From Fratercula arctica (Eukaryota > Chordata > Aves > Charadriiformes > Alcidae): a DNA stretch of 64,000 nt. This document shows, one piece after another, positions 48,576-59,502 of this stretch; positions within the stretch are counted from its first letter, which is position 1; each line of letters starts with the position of its first letter. The translations under genes were made by a program, and so were the position numbers. A model generated the notes under the pieces. The model worked only from the letters and a program-made list of their open reading frames with translations. It did not search any database and had not been told where the DNA came from. The DNA is taken from NCBI GenBank assembly GCA_947846985.1, contig CANTUZ010000025.1, forward strand, positions 18,970,100 to 19,034,099. The letters run 5' to 3'.

Positions 48576-50582
48576 CAAAGCAGTCAAGCAGACAGGGAAG
48601 ACGACCAGCCTGGCTAAATAGAGAGCTTTGGCTGGACCTCAGGAAAAAAAGAAAGTTTATGATCTTTGGAAAAGGGGGTTGGCTATTTATGAAAAATACC
48701 AAGATGTAGTGAAGCTATGCAGGGCAAAAATTAGAAGGGCCAAAGCTCAAGCAGAACTCATCTTGGCCACCACGGCTAAGGATAACAAGAAGAGGTTCTT
48801 TCAGTGTATCAATAGAAAAAGGAAGACTAGGGAAAATGTAGGCCCACTAACAAATGAGATGGGCACCCTAGTGGTGGAAGGCACAGAGAAGGCAGAGCTA
48901 CTGAATGCCTTCTTTGCTTCAGTCTTCACTGCTAAAGCTGTCCCTCATGAATCCCAGGCCCTGGAGGCAAGGGGGAAGGTCTGGAGAACGGAAGAGTTTT
49001 CCCTAGTAGAGGAAGATCAGGTTAGAGACCACTTGGCCAAACTGGACAGCCATAAGTCCATGGGCCCCAATGAGATGCACCTGCAAGTGCTGAGGGAGCT
49101 GGCAGATGTTATTGCTTGGCCACTCTCCATCATCTTTGAAAGGTCATGGAGAACAGGCGAGGTGCCTGAGGACTAGAGGAAGGCCAATATCACTCCAGCC
49201 TTCAAAAAGGGCAAGAAGGAGGACCCAGGGAACTACAGACCGGTTAGTCTCACCTCCGCCCCTGGGAAGGTAATGGAGCAACTCGTTCTGGATGTCATAT
49301 CCGAGCATGTTCAGGAGCAGGAAGTTATTGGAAGTGGTCAACATGGATTTACCAAGGGTAAATCATGCTTGACCAATCTCATAGCCTTCTATGATGTTAT
49401 AACTGGTTGCCTGGATGAGGGCAGAGCAGCAGATGTCATCTACCTTGACCTCAGCAAGGCTTTTGACACTGTCTCTCATAACATCCTCCTTAGGAAACTG
49501 AGGAAGTGTGGACTAGACAAGGGGATAGTGAGGTGGATTGAGAGCTGGCTGTGTGACAGGACTCAGAGGGTTGTGATTAATGGAGCAGGGTCGAGTTGGA
49601 GGCCTGTAACCAGTGGTGTCCCCCAGGGGTCAATACTTGGACCAGTATTGTTTAAGATATTCATCAACAACCTGGACAAGGGGACAGAGTGTATCCTCAG
49701 CAAGTTCACTGATGATACCAAACTGGGTGGGGTGGCTGACACCCCAGAGGGCCATGCTGCTATCCAGGGTGACCTAGACAGGCTGGAGAGCTGGGCAGAG
49801 AAGAACCTAATGAGGTTCAACAAGGACAAGTGTAGGGTCCTGCACCTGGGGAGGAAGAATGTCAGGCACCAATGTAGGTTAGGGGTGGACCTGCTGGAAA
49901 GCAGCTCTGAAGAAAAGGATATCTGGGGGCCTTGGCAGACAGTAAATTATCCATGAGCCAGCAATATGCCCTTGTTGCCAAGAAGGCCAACGGAATTCTG
50001 GGCTGCATAGGAAAGAGCATGGCCAGCAGGTCAAGGGAGGTCATTCCTCCCCCTCTACTCTGCCCTGGTGAGGCCACAACTGGAATACTGTGTCCAGCTC
50101 TGGGCTCCCCAGTTCAAGAGAGACAGGGAACTACTGGAGAGAGTCCGGCGTAGGGCAACAAAGATGACCGAGGGATTCAAGCATCTCCCTTACGAAGAAA
50201 GGCTGAGAGAGCTGTGACTAACCTGGAGAAGGCTGAGGGGAGACCTTATTAATGTTTAGAAGTATCTAAAGGGTGGGTTTAAGGAGGATGGAGCCAGGCT
50301 CTTTTCAGTGGTTCCCAGTAACAGGACGAGGGGTAATGGGCACAAGCTGGAACATAGGAAGTTCCAATCAAATATGAGAAAAAACTTCTTTACCCCAAGG
50401 GTGACAGAGCACTGGAACAGGCTGCCCAGGGAGGTGGTGGAGTCCCCTTCTCTGGAGACTTTCAAGACCTGCCTGGATGCAGTCCTGAGTAATGTGCTCT
50501 AGGCAATCCTGCTTTAGCAGGGGAGTTGGACTAGATGATCCCTAGAGGTCCCTTCCAACTCAAAAATTCCATAATTCTATGA
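48576..50582 (+). mobile_element. CR1 LINE inside an LTR
   Basis: A 5'-truncated CR1 from the end of the endonuclease domain to the terminal ATTCTATG-type end at about 50572-50582. Unlike the copies at 30 and 45 kb, the RT core is present. Confidence 0.94.
48628..50502 (+). pseudogene. CR1 ORF2 remnant with RT core
   Basis: Segments 48628-49176 (linker to early RT) and 49273-49956 (RT) lie in one frame separated by an in-frame TAG at 49174-49176 where relatives have Trp. RT motifs: [38 protein letters not shown] and FTDD at 49705-49716, keeping both catalytic Asp. A frameshift near 49.93 kb moves the C-terminal region to 49932-50153, and a further break precedes 50308-50502 ([17 protein letters not shown]). 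This copy defines what is missing from the deleted CR1 pair. Confidence 0.92.
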
Positions 50583-50651
50583 AAGAGAAAAAAACCAAAA
50601 CACCAAAAACCTTGTGGGTTGAGGTAAAGATTGGTTTCATAGGACAATAAA

Positions 50652-51376
50652 TGTCGTGGTTTTGGCAAAATTAGGAATGGCCAGCAACAGATGCTCTCCC
50701 CCCACCTCTCGCACATGGAAAGAAGGAGAGAAAAAAGTATTTACAAGTTTAGAAGGAACTAAACTACTTTAATGAAATAATAATAAAATAAAAAGGAAAT
50801 AATGAAATAGATACAGTATATACAAAACTGTATCAAGATCCCAAGATGACATCACCAGCAGGCACTGGGGAAGTCCCAGGCTGGACTCAGCAACAGGTGG
50901 GAACTGGATTCTACAGCTGTAGTCAGGAACACACGGATCGGGATCAAAGGCAGATGAACAGACAGGGTCCTCCTCGGACATTGGCCATTGAAGAAAGAGG
51001 GCTGACCCTTTGATCCCTCAACTTTTATACTGAGCATGGGGCAGATGGGATGGAATACCCCTGTTGGTCAATTTTGGGTCACGTGTCCTGTCTGCTCCTC
51101 CCTGCAGGTGGGACCCCTCTACCCTTTTCTGTTTCCAACCCTCCAATGGGGCAAATAACAAAATTAGCTGACCTTGGTTGTTACAGCAATAAGTATAAGC
51201 AAGAGCCTCTCTGCATACCATTCCTTGGCACTAATTGTAAACATTGGTCTTATCACTTTGAGAATGATCAGTTTTCTGCACAACATGCTGTTAATTTCAG
51301 AGAGTTAGAAGAGACCTAGCTAAGAAGTAAAATTACTGAACAGAAAGTTGGTTCTGTTCTACCTCAAGACAGGACA
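50652..51376 (-). repeat. 3' LTR, subgroup with extra U3 segment
   Basis: 725 bases, TGTC...GACA. It carries about 120 bases (51212-51334) absent from the LTRs at 19092 and 56892. A minus-strand TATAA box (plus-strand TTTTATACTG context, about 51020-51030) is conserved. Confidence 0.88.
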
Positions 51377-51392
51377 TTCCACCCCTTATTCC
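51377..51392 (-). promoter_or_regulatory. Polypurine tract
   Basis: On the minus strand GGAATAAGGGGTGGAA lies directly against the 3' LTR. Nearly the same motif (AATAAGGGGTGGA) precedes the LTR at 58276 on the plus strand, which supports it as the plus-strand priming site. Confidence 0.85.
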
Positions 51393-51739
51393 ATATCATT
51401 TATGTCATGCTCAGATCACTAATACTTTTATCTATCAAATCCATACATATATATAGAAACAGATATATGCAGGTTACTCAATTATGATTTATCTTTATAC
51501 ACAAAAGCTCACCAAGTCCATTTATTTCATAACTATAGTATTTCATCTCTCATAGCAGAATTCTCAGGGTAGGAAAGATGAATTAAATTCATTGTGGTCC
51601 ATGCCCATGGGTAACATGTCCATCTCGAAGAGTTTTGCTTGATGCCACTTGATGACGCTGGTTCAGGTTCATCACTACTATGTTATCCTGAAAAACACTT
51701 ACAGAACACTGTTAGTGTTTAACACCATACAGCTCAGAA
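51393..51739 (-). other. ERV 3' untranslated region, no env
   Basis: About 350 bases between the end of integrase and the polypurine tract. No envelope frame is present. Parts, such as TGTATGGTGTTAA, recur at the same place in the plus-strand fragment near 57.76 kb. Confidence 0.65.
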
Positions 51740-52984
51740 TTAAGTATTCTTACCCAGGGTCAAATTTCCTTGAGGCACACATTGAACTTCTCCATTCTTC
51801 AGCTTCAGCATCACCCACCAAGTACATCCAGGTCCTTGAGCAAAAACAGTCCCACCAATGGCTTTGCCTGTGCCTGAGGCAGGAGAAACCCAAACAGCTT
51901 TCCCCAGCATATTCCTTTCATGCACCACAGGGACTTTATCCCCTTCTACTGTACGTAAAAGGTCTGATTGAGCAGGACCATCTCGACTGATGGATCCCCT
52001 GGTGTTAACTAACCAGGTAGCTTGTGCTAAATGCTTGTCCCAATTTTTAAAGGATCCACCACCCATTGCTTTCAGGGTAGTTTTTAACAGGTCATTGTAT
52101 CGCTCAATTTTCCCAGAAGCTGGTGCATGATAGGGGATATGATATACCCACATTCTTTGGCCCAATTACTTATAAGACTGTTTTTAAAATAAGTGCCACC
52201 ATCTAACTCAATTCCTTCTGGAGTACCCTGTCACCACAAGACTTGCCTTTCAAGGCCCAGGATGGTATTCTGGGCAGTGGCATGGAGCACGACATAGGTA
52301 TCCAACCATCCAGTGCTTTCTTCCACCACAGTAAGCACATAGTGCTTACCCTGGTGGGTTTGAGGGAGTGTGATGTAGTCAATTTGTCAGGCCTCCCCAT
52401 ACTTACATTTTAACCATCATCCCCCATACCACAAAGGTTTTAACCATTTAGCTTGCTTGATTGTGGCATATGTTTCACAATTGTGGATAACCTGCACAAT
52501 AGCGTCCATGGTTAAATCCACCACTCGGTCACGAGCCTATTTATATGTTGCATCCCTTCCTTGATGACCTGAAGTGTCATGGGCCCACCGAGCTAAAAAT
52601 AGTTCACCTTTATATTCCCAGTCCAAATCTGTCTGGAAAATCTTAAGCAGCCTGATCCACTTGCTGATTGTTTCGATGTTCCTCAGTGGCACAACTCATG
52701 GGTACGTGAGCATCTACGTGGCATACTTTCACAACTAGTTTCCCTAGTCAGTCAGCAATATCTTGCCATAATTCATCAGCCCAGATGGGTTTACCTTTGT
52801 GCCGCCAGTTGCTCTTCTTCCACTGCTTTAACCATCCCCACAGAGCATTTGCCACCATCCATGAGGCAGTACAGAGATGGAGTACTGGCTACTTTTCTCC
52901 TTCAGCAATGTCTAAGGCCAGCTGGATAGCTTTTACCTCTGCAAATTGACTCAATTCACCATGTCCCTCAGCAGCTTCTGCAAC
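51740..52984 (-). pseudogene. pol: ERV integrase, decayed
   Basis: The open part 51740-52165 encodes the end of the catalytic core and the C-terminal domain: PYHAPASGKIERYN (with the catalytic Glu retained), then GCTWWVMLKLKNGEVQCVPQG. Upstream in element order to about 52984 the integrase N-terminal and core regions can be followed only in short frames with several stops. The C-terminal phrase is repeated in the plus-strand fragment at 57.6-57.76 kb. Function is lost. Confidence 0.8.
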
Positions 52985-53618
52985 TCACTGTGTAGGACTC
53001 CATACAGCAGCTTTCCACTTTTGATGCTTTCCTAGAATATGACAAGATCCATCAGTGAACAAGGCATACTGTTTCTCATTATCTGAGAGTTCATTATATG
53101 GTGGGGCTTCCTCAGCACGAGTCACCACCTCCTCTGGTGGCATTATGAAGTCTTTGCCTTCGGGCCAGTTTGTGATCACTTCTACGATTCCTGGACGATT
53201 GGGGTTTCCTATTTGAGCTTGCTGTGTGATTAAGGCAACCCACTTACTCCAGGTAGCATCAGTGGCATGATGAGTAGAATGAACTTTACCCTTGAACATC
53301 CAGCCCAGGATGTGCCAGGGGTGCCAGGAGGAGATGTGCTTCAGTACCAATTACCTCTGAAGCAGCTCTAACTCCTTCATATGCTGCCAAGATTTCTTTC
53401 TCAGTTGGGGTATAGTTGGCCTCAGAGCCTTTATAGCCTCAACTCCAGAATCCTAGGGGTTGAATTTGAGTCTCCCCTGGTGCTTTCTGTCAGAGGCTCC
53501 AGGTAGGGCCATTGTCCCCAGCTGCAGAATAGACCACATTTTTAATGTCCCACCCTGTTCGGACTGGTCCAAGGGCTACTGCATGCAAAATCTCTTGTTT
53601 AATTTGCTCAAAGGCCTG
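52985..53618 (-). pseudogene. pol: ERV RNase H region, decayed
   Basis: The open stretch 52985-53350 encodes THHATDATWSKWVALITQQ and YALFTDGSCHILGK, i.e. the connection to RNase H with the first catalytic Asp in FTDGS. The remainder up to 53618 has stops and shifted frames. It corresponds to the intact RNase H region of the provirus at 63.5-64 kb. Confidence 0.82.
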
Positions 53619-54426
53619 TCATTGCTCAGGACCCCACGTAAAATCATTTTTCTTTTGAGTCACTTCATAGAGAGGTTTCACAATCTGACTATAACCTGGA
53701 ATGTGCATTCTCCAGAAACCCACAACACCTAAGAAGGCTTGTGTTTCCTTTTCGTTAGTAGGTGGGGACACAGCTGTTATTTTATTAATCACATCCATTG
53801 GGATCTGACAACAACCATCTTGCCACTTAATTCCCAAGAACTGGATGTCTTGTGCAGGTCCCTTGACCTTACCTCTTTTGACAGCAAAACCCGCTTTCAG
53901 AAGAATCTTGATTATTTTCTTACCTTTCTCAAAAACTTCTTCTGCTCTATTACCCCACACAATGATGTCATCAATGTATTGCAGGTGTTCTGGAGCTCCA
54001 CCCTTCTCCAGTGCAGTCTGGATCAGCCCATGGCAAATAGTAGGGCTGTCTTTTCCAGCCCTGGGGCAGTCGATTCCAGGTGTACTGGATGCCCCTCCAA
54101 GTGAAAGCAAACTGTGGCCTGCACTCTGCTGCCAAAGGAATAGAGAAGAATGCATTAGCAAGGTCAATTGTAGCATACCACTTGGCTGCCTTTGACTCCA
54201 GTTCATACTGCAGTTCTAGCATGTCCAGCACGGCAGCACTCAGTGGTGGTGTGACCTCATTCAGGCCACGATAGCCTACTGTTAGCCTCCAGTCTCCATC
54301 AGACTTTCACACTGGCCATATAGGGCTGTTAAAGGGTGAGTGAGTCTTGCTGATCACTCCTTGGGTCTCTGGCTGACAAATCAGGTTTTGGATGGGAATC
54401 AGGGAGTCTCAGTTGGTGCGATACTG
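53619..54426 (-). pseudogene. pol: ERV reverse transcriptase, frameshifted
   Basis: Two overlapping frames (53971-54231 and 53619-54206) together cover the RT palm: IDLANAFFSIP with the first catalytic Asp, RLPQGWK, and YIDD at 53967-53978, then the thumb (FLGVVGFWRMHIPGYS). The frame changes within the overlap. The remaining upstream part to 54426 has stops. This copy has Ile in the YxDD position, unlike the young copy at 62.9 kb, which has Thr. Confidence 0.87.
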
Positions 54427-55017
54427 TCAATGCACTGTGGCAGCAGCAATTGGCACCTGCTGTTCTTTAACCTTCAGCAGTCCCACCACAGAAGGGTCAT
54501 CTGAAAGGCCAGATAAGGCAGACAGCTGTGTAATATCCTCAGTCTCTACAGCTGCTATACCAAAGCCACACCTATAGCTTTTTGGGTATTTGAAATACTT
54601 TTTCTTGAGGTAGTCTATGCCAAGGATGCATGGAGCATTTGGGCCAGTCACAATAGGGTACTTCTCCCATTTATTCCCATTCAGGCTTACTTTGGCCTCT
54701 AATATAATCAGTTCTTGAGACCCACCTGTCACTCCAGAAATAATCACAGATTCTGTCCCTTTATGATTCAATGGTAATAGGGCACACTGTTCACCAATGT
54801 CCACAAGGGCTTTATAATTTGTGGCTCTTATGTGCCAGGCCATTGAATCCACACAGTCCAATAAAGTTGGTTCTCCCTCTCCTCCTCTAATGTTGAGAAC
54901 AACATCTACAATTAGAAGATGAGTTCCTGCAAGTACTGGAGAATTGCCTACCATGGACTGGAGCAGCCACCCTCCTGCAGAAATTCTTTCTTCCATCTGC
55001 TTTACCTTGCAACTCAA
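54427..55017 (-). pseudogene. pro: ERV protease region, catalytic motif altered
   Basis: The frame encodes YKALVDIGEQCALLP, where the retroviral protease motif D-T/S-G reads D-I-G (54793-54801), then SGVTGGSQELIILEA, PCILGIDYLKKKYF typical of the protease C-terminal strand, and a linker toward RT. Loss of the Thr in DTG would disable the enzyme. The frame is open for 197 codons despite the age of the element. Confidence 0.85.
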
Positions 55018-55137
55018 GCACTTGCGCCTACAGGGCCAGAATAGGTTTTTTATTCCACTTACTCATGTCCTCTCCATACTTGCAGAGGCAAAGCCACAGG
55101 AAATCTTGGAGCGGGTCCTGTTTCCCTTGAGTTGATC

Positions 55138-55998
55138 TCATAGGAGGGTATTTTTTTTAATGACTGAGATGTGGGTCTGTTCAGGGCAAGCATAAGATTC
55201 TTTCTCCATCCCAGACAACTTTTCAAACAGTTTTTCAAACAGTTTATCTTTGTTCTTAACTATTTCCTCCTTTTTATCAGCTATTGCCTTGGTGATTTCT
55301 TCTATTTTCTCAGCCAGTTTTTCCACAACTGCCACAGTAAGGGGACGAGAGAGCCTGTCTTCATACTGTTGTACCCTCTTAGCCAGTTCATTTACAGTTG
55401 GTGCATCAGCATCAGATCCTACCCAAGCCACTGTAGACAAACTGTGTGAATAATTTGATGGTGGACTGCACAAACTTTCTTAGCAAGGATCATGCGCACA
55501 GCATTTCATCAGGGTCAATAATCACTCACTAGTTGCTGTAAATCACCTCTCACACAGCCAGTTCTCTCGGGTATTTAATACCTTTTTCCATGCTGCTCCA
55601 CTTGGACAGCGTTCGATATCATCCTTAAAGGGATACCTGTCCTTTACAGCTGATAGCAGTCACCTCCAGAGACTGAGAGTGTTTGTTTTTCTCCCAATGG
55701 CTTTATCAATACCTCCATCTTTGGCCAGGTTTCCCAACTGCCTGGCTTCTCTGCTGTCTACATCTATGTAATCAGCCCCATCGTCCCAGCATCAGAGCAA
55801 GCGGGGGATAAGCGTCTCCCCTTCTTGACAACTGAAGTCCTTCCTCATGTTTCTCAAATCCTTCATAGAGAAGGATTTCACAATTATCTCTACATCTGAG
55901 TCCTCCTCCTCTGTTGACACTGCCTGAGAAGGTCCCTCTCCTGGATCTGCCCTAGAAGGACCCTCTCCTAGATCTTCATCAGAATAACTCTCTCCCAC
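55138..55998 (-). pseudogene. gag: ERV gag, decayed
   Basis: Open stretches at 55792-55998 (acidic region, then SFSMKDLRNMRKDFS) and 55138-55473 (NELAKRVQQYEDRLSRPL followed by a Lys/Glu-rich coiled coil) flank a region readable only with stops. The young provirus has the counterparts SLSELRDMRKDFS and VDEVAGRLRRYEESLSSPL. The coiled coil is longer here than in the young copy. No CCHC zinc knuckle is visible in either. Confidence 0.78.
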
Positions 55999-56008
55999 GC
56001 TGTCTGAC

Positions 56009-56722
56009 TTAAGCTGGTCTTTGTTGTAAAGGGTAGGGGAACAAGTTGATTTTTTTTTCCTGTTTCCTGGTCACCAGGGCAACCTGTACCAGTTCTGTTG
56101 GAGTTTGAGTACCAGCAGTACTCATTTTTGAAGCAGCTGGAGCAACTGGTGCAGGTGGCAGAGTAACTTTTACTTCATGCTGCTGAGTGACTGGTGCCAG
56201 GATGGGCTGGAGCGTGGCCTGTGCTGGTGGGGGGGGGGCAGCTGGCATTGCCAATGTCACTGGGGCCAGTGCCAATGGTGCTGATGCTGCAATTTCCCCC
56301 TTTATGGGCAGAGGCGTGGCCAGTGCCAGTGGGGGTGTAGCTTGGGGAGTGGTTTGTGTCTGTGCCAGCTGCACCCACATTGGTCCATGGGATTTGAGTA
56401 GCAGCAACACAGTACCTACTTCTGCATCAACGTTTAACACAAACCACCCCTGCAACACATTCAGGAGAACCAGCAACAAAATCACAATCTTTTGAAAGTA
56501 ACATTCATTTTCAAAGCAGCCCAAAAGGCTTCCATCCCCTAGCTCTTTGACATAAGCATTAAAGGGCAAGATAAACCTTTCCCACATGAAACCAAAAGTG
56601 TATTTAGCAATAAAATCCATCATCTGATGCCCAAAATATGCAGGCATAGCCATTATCCAAGTACCTATATTATACATCTGAATGTCAAACCATACAAAAA
56701 TAGCACATTTAAACCACTGCAT
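56009..56722 (-). pseudogene. ERV hydrophobic pre-gag domain fused to Pro/Ala-rich linker
   Basis: A 237-codon frame starts MQWFKCAIFVWFD, has hydrophobic segments at about residues 5-30 and 75-95 (KIVILLLVLLNVLQGWFVLNV) and then a long Pro/Ala/Thr-rich region, with the frame ending just before gag. The block AYFGHQMMDFIAKYT is matched by PYIGHHLSEFINNYT in the young provirus at 60.1 kb, at the same distance from the last hydrophobic segment. So the region is homologous and was protein-coding in the family. I know of no standard retroviral protein with this layout ahead of Gag. Confidence 0.72.
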
Positions 56723-56866
56723 ACAAATACAAAGAGCAAGTCAACCATGCAACATATTCAGCAACTTCAGCAGCATCATATCTATTAACTTCAAACGATG
56801 CTCTCTAAAGGCACAATACAATATTTCACTTAGGAACAACATTCCCTGAGCAAACTGGAAGCTTGG

Positions 56867-56884
56867 GCCCCACACTGGACACCA
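56867..56884 (-). promoter_or_regulatory. Primer-binding site, decayed tRNA-Lys type
   Basis: On the minus strand TGGTGTCCAGTGTGGGGC, seven bases from the LTR. It differs at four positions from the site in the young provirus (59848-59865), which is the tRNA-Lys(1,2) type. Confidence 0.8.
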
Positions 56885-56891
56885 ATCAATC

Positions 56892-57220
56892 TGTCATGGT
56901 TTGGGCCAGTTTGGCCAATGACAAGACAATAGATGCTCTCTCCCACCTCTCACTCTAAGGAGAGTAAGAAGAGAGATAAAGAGATCTATGAGTTTAGAAA
57001 AAGCTGAACTACTTTATTGAAAAATTAATAATAAAATAAAAAGGAAATAATAGAATAGATACAATATATACAAAACCAGATCAAGTCCCTAGGATGATGT
57101 CAATGGCAGGCACTGGGAAAGTTCCAGATGGGACTCAGCAACAAATGGGAACTGGAACACACCAACCAGGATCAAAAGGCAGATGAGCTGACAGGGTCCT
57201 CCACAGACATCAGTCACTGA

Positions 57221-57317
<97 letters not shown>

Positions 57318-57604
57318 TTGAAGAAACAGTCCATTAGCAAAAAGCACAACACAGAATATTCAAAAAAGAAAAGCCAGCCAGACTCTTTTCATCCCTCAGC
57401 TTTTATACTGAGCATGGCAGATGGGATGGAATACCCTATTGGTCAGTTTGGGTCACCTGACCTGTCCACACCTCCCCACAGGTGCAACCCCTCCACAGGG
57501 TAAGCAACCAAGTCAGCTGACCCTGGTTGCCACAGCAACAAGTATAAGCAAGAGCCTCTCTCACTGAACAGGAAGTTGGTTTTGCTTTGCCACAAACCAG
57601 GACG
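56892..57604 (-). repeat. 5' LTR carrying an (AGAC)n array
   Basis: 713 bases. It starts TGTC and ends GACG on the plus strand, so the terminal A is mutated. It groups with the solo LTR at 19092-19701 rather than with its presumed partner at 50652-51376. The (AGAC)n array lies in U3. A minus-strand TATAA box lies at about 57402-57408. Confidence 0.88.
57221..57317. repeat. (AGAC)n microsatellite, about 24 units
   Basis: An uninterrupted tetranucleotide array inside the U3 region of an LTR. The relative at 19092 has a 17-base duplication at the same place and the one at 50652 has neither. The CLSV-repeat open frame it creates is an artefact. Confidence 0.97.
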
Positions 57605-57760
57605 TCCTGCCTCAGGCAAAGGCAAAATCATAACCATAACCATTTGCAGGACTGCTTTCGCTCAAGGATCTGGGTGCACTTGGTGGGTGATGCAGAAGGA
57701 TGGGGAAGTCCAATGTGTACCTCATGGGGATCTGATTTTGGGTGAGAATAGCCAATGAAT
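57605..57760 (+). pseudogene. pol: ERV integrase C-terminal fragment
   Basis: The open frame covers AFAQGSGCTWWVMQKDGEVQCVPHGDLILGENSQ-like sequence, the last part of integrase, ending at about 57758. The core with the catalytic residues is absent. It is the plus-strand counterpart of 51.74-51.88 kb. Confidence 0.82.
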
Positions 57761-58275
57761 CAAATTGTATGGTGTTAATTGCTAAATAACCCTGTCACTG
57801 TATGTCCTCATTACTATAATTGCTATCAGTTGTACTACAGTAAGAATCACTCAAACTTATGACAGATGGACTTTGAAGAAAAAATGAGTGAAGTGCAGTA
57901 GTGATGGGATCAGAACCGACCTCAGCAGCTGGCGCCCAGTAACTTCCTCAAGATCGGCTTCTTCAACCCATGGAGCATGGGCATGAGCCACACCAGATAC
58001 ATCAGCCGCAAGCTCCGAAATACAGCATGCAACAGTCCAGCACCACACACCATCTCACCTGCCCTGAGGCACTATTCTAACAGATGGAGCCCAAAGTCAT
58101 GGATTAAATGAACTCAATGGACATTTTAGAGGGATGTCCCATAGACTAAGGGAATTATATCTGTATGCATATGTATGTGTGTGTATATATATAAGACAGG
58201 GGAAAGTGGTGGCAATTCATTGGAAACTGTAAGATCTGTGCATGACATAGATGGTTTAGAATAAGGGGTGGATAA

Positions 58276-58635
58276 TGTCCTGGTTCTGGTGGGGATAGGG
58301 TTAATTTTCCCAAGGAGCTGGCACAGGACACAGGTATTCCATACCATGTGACACCATGCCCAATCTATAGCCCAGGAGCTGGCCAGGGAGGGAGCTGCTG
58401 CTTGGAGCGGGCTGGGGAGTCGGTCTGGTAAGTGAGCAGTGGTACAGTAATTGTGTTTGTACATTCCTCTGTCAGTATTATTGTTGTTGTTTTCCTTTTC
58501 CCTTTGCTGTTCTGTTAAACTGACTTTGTCTCAACCCACAAGTTTTGCCTTTTTCTTATGATTCTCCCCCACAGATGTAGGGGGGGAGAGAGTGGCCCGT
58601 GGTTCTTTGTTGCTAACTGAGGCTAAACCACGACA
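58276..58635 (+). repeat. 3' LTR of the plus-strand ERV fragment
   Basis: 360 bases, TGTCCTGGTT to CACGACA, aligned along its length with the LTR at 59503-59839 but with most CpG sites decayed and an additional U3 segment. The flanks GATAA and ATCCT do not match, as expected if the other end was lost. Confidence 0.9.
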
Positions 58636-59502
58636 ATCCTACAGATATAGACACTGCACTTTTTCTCTGCTGCTGGCTTTGTCTATGAAGCCTAAATTCA
58701 ATTATACAGCTCTTCAAAGGAAAAATCATGAGGGGGAAAAAAGCAAAACACTGCGATATGACATTCTAAGAGACGAAGAGATTTCTTCTATCTTTTATCA
58801 GAAAACACCCAGGGCTGACTTAATATCTGGCTCAGTTCATGTAGCTAGAGCCATCTAAATGTAGGTGTTTTTCCTAAACTGCTTGTCCTGGCTCCCACTG
58901 TTAGAGACAAAAAAGAGGTAAGAAAAGTCACTCGTTAGTCTCTTGCTTTTCTCTACTCACTACAATAGAAGCCAAAATGATTTCTTTAAAATAAATGGTT
59001 GACTTTTCAGTCATTAAAGGAGAGATGATTCCCACTAATGTAAATTCCTTTATGTGAAGAAAATTTGAGCTCCACTATTCTAGGGTGGAGTTTCCCTAGG
59101 AGAGAAAATGATAAAAACTCAGAGATGAAAGTAGACGTGTTGAGTAGATCTCAGTTATGCAGAGTAAGAGTTGTCAGTGTTATCAAATTCTGTAGGAATG
59201 GATAGACATCAGAACACTTTCCTAAGTAGGAAGTTATTAAAATATTGTATTCCTATTAAAAGTCCAAGGGACTTTTGAGTTGCATTTTCCTATAATGAAA
59301 AAAAAAGGAGAAGGCAGGACTTCAGGACGTGTTCCATCAGAGTTTGTGACCTACTTCTGTGTTGAGACAACTGCCAGTTTAAACTGTCTTGCTGAAAATA
59401 TCCCAGACAATCCCACTGGGAGGAAAAAGCAGAATAATTTCAAGATAAGATTAAAGCATAAGATTTAACAATAGGATTGGCTGTTGAAACAAAATATAAA
59501 GG
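58636..59502. other. Unique DNA between two ERVs
   Basis: AT-rich spacer with a short frame (58592-58858) of no recognised family. No primer site or gag follows the LTR at 58635, so that LTR is a 3' LTR. Confidence 0.55.

Larger units (their letters stand above)
48473..50651 (-). mobile_element. LTR fragment split by a CR1
   Basis: The piece 48473-48575 starts TGTCATGGTTAAACCCCAGC, the end of a common avian LTR group read on the minus strand. Sequence typical of the next part of that LTR, with TTGTGGGTTGAGGTAAAG, appears at 50613-50630 after the CR1 (48576-50582). At 50652 this LTR is itself cut by the next ERV. So three insertion layers can be ordered: this LTR first, then the CR1 and the ERV. 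The recognition relies on memory of the LTR group and is moderate. Confidence 0.65.
50652..57604 (-). mobile_element. ERV (tRNA-Lys type), gag-pol with mismatched LTRs
   Basis: In element order (right to left): LTR 56892-57604, primer site 56867-56884, hydrophobic pre-gag domain, gag, protease, RT, RNase H, integrase, polypurine tract 51377-51392, LTR 50652-51376. No env is seen. The two LTRs belong to different subgroups, differing by an insertion of about 120 bases in U3 and many substitutions. The outer flanks show no target duplication. The structure is therefore probably a recombinant of two proviruses. The internal frames are heavily broken. Class III (ERVL-like) affinity is suggested by the integrase and RT phrases but is not proven. 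Confidence 0.87.
57605..58635 (+). mobile_element. 3' end of a plus-strand ERV (tRNA-Lys family)
   Basis: Begins inside the integrase C-terminal region immediately where the minus-strand LTR ends, and runs through a 3' untranslated region, a polypurine tract (about 58259-58275, GAATAAGGGGTGGATAA) and an LTR (58276-58635). The integrase phrase GCTWWVMQKDGEVQCVP matches that of the neighbouring minus-strand ERV. The 5' part is not found left of 50652, where it would be expected had one provirus simply inserted into it. Confidence 0.85.

Noticed and set aside
57221..57317. CRISPR-like regular repeat
   Set aside because: A continuous tetranucleotide array without spacers, inside an LTR of a vertebrate genome.
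57089..57352. Protein with repeated CLSV residues
   Set aside because: Produced by translating the AGAC microsatellite.
50652..57604. Simple complete provirus from one insertion
   Set aside because: The LTRs are of different subgroups, the target duplication is missing, and interrupted flanking elements do not resume across it.
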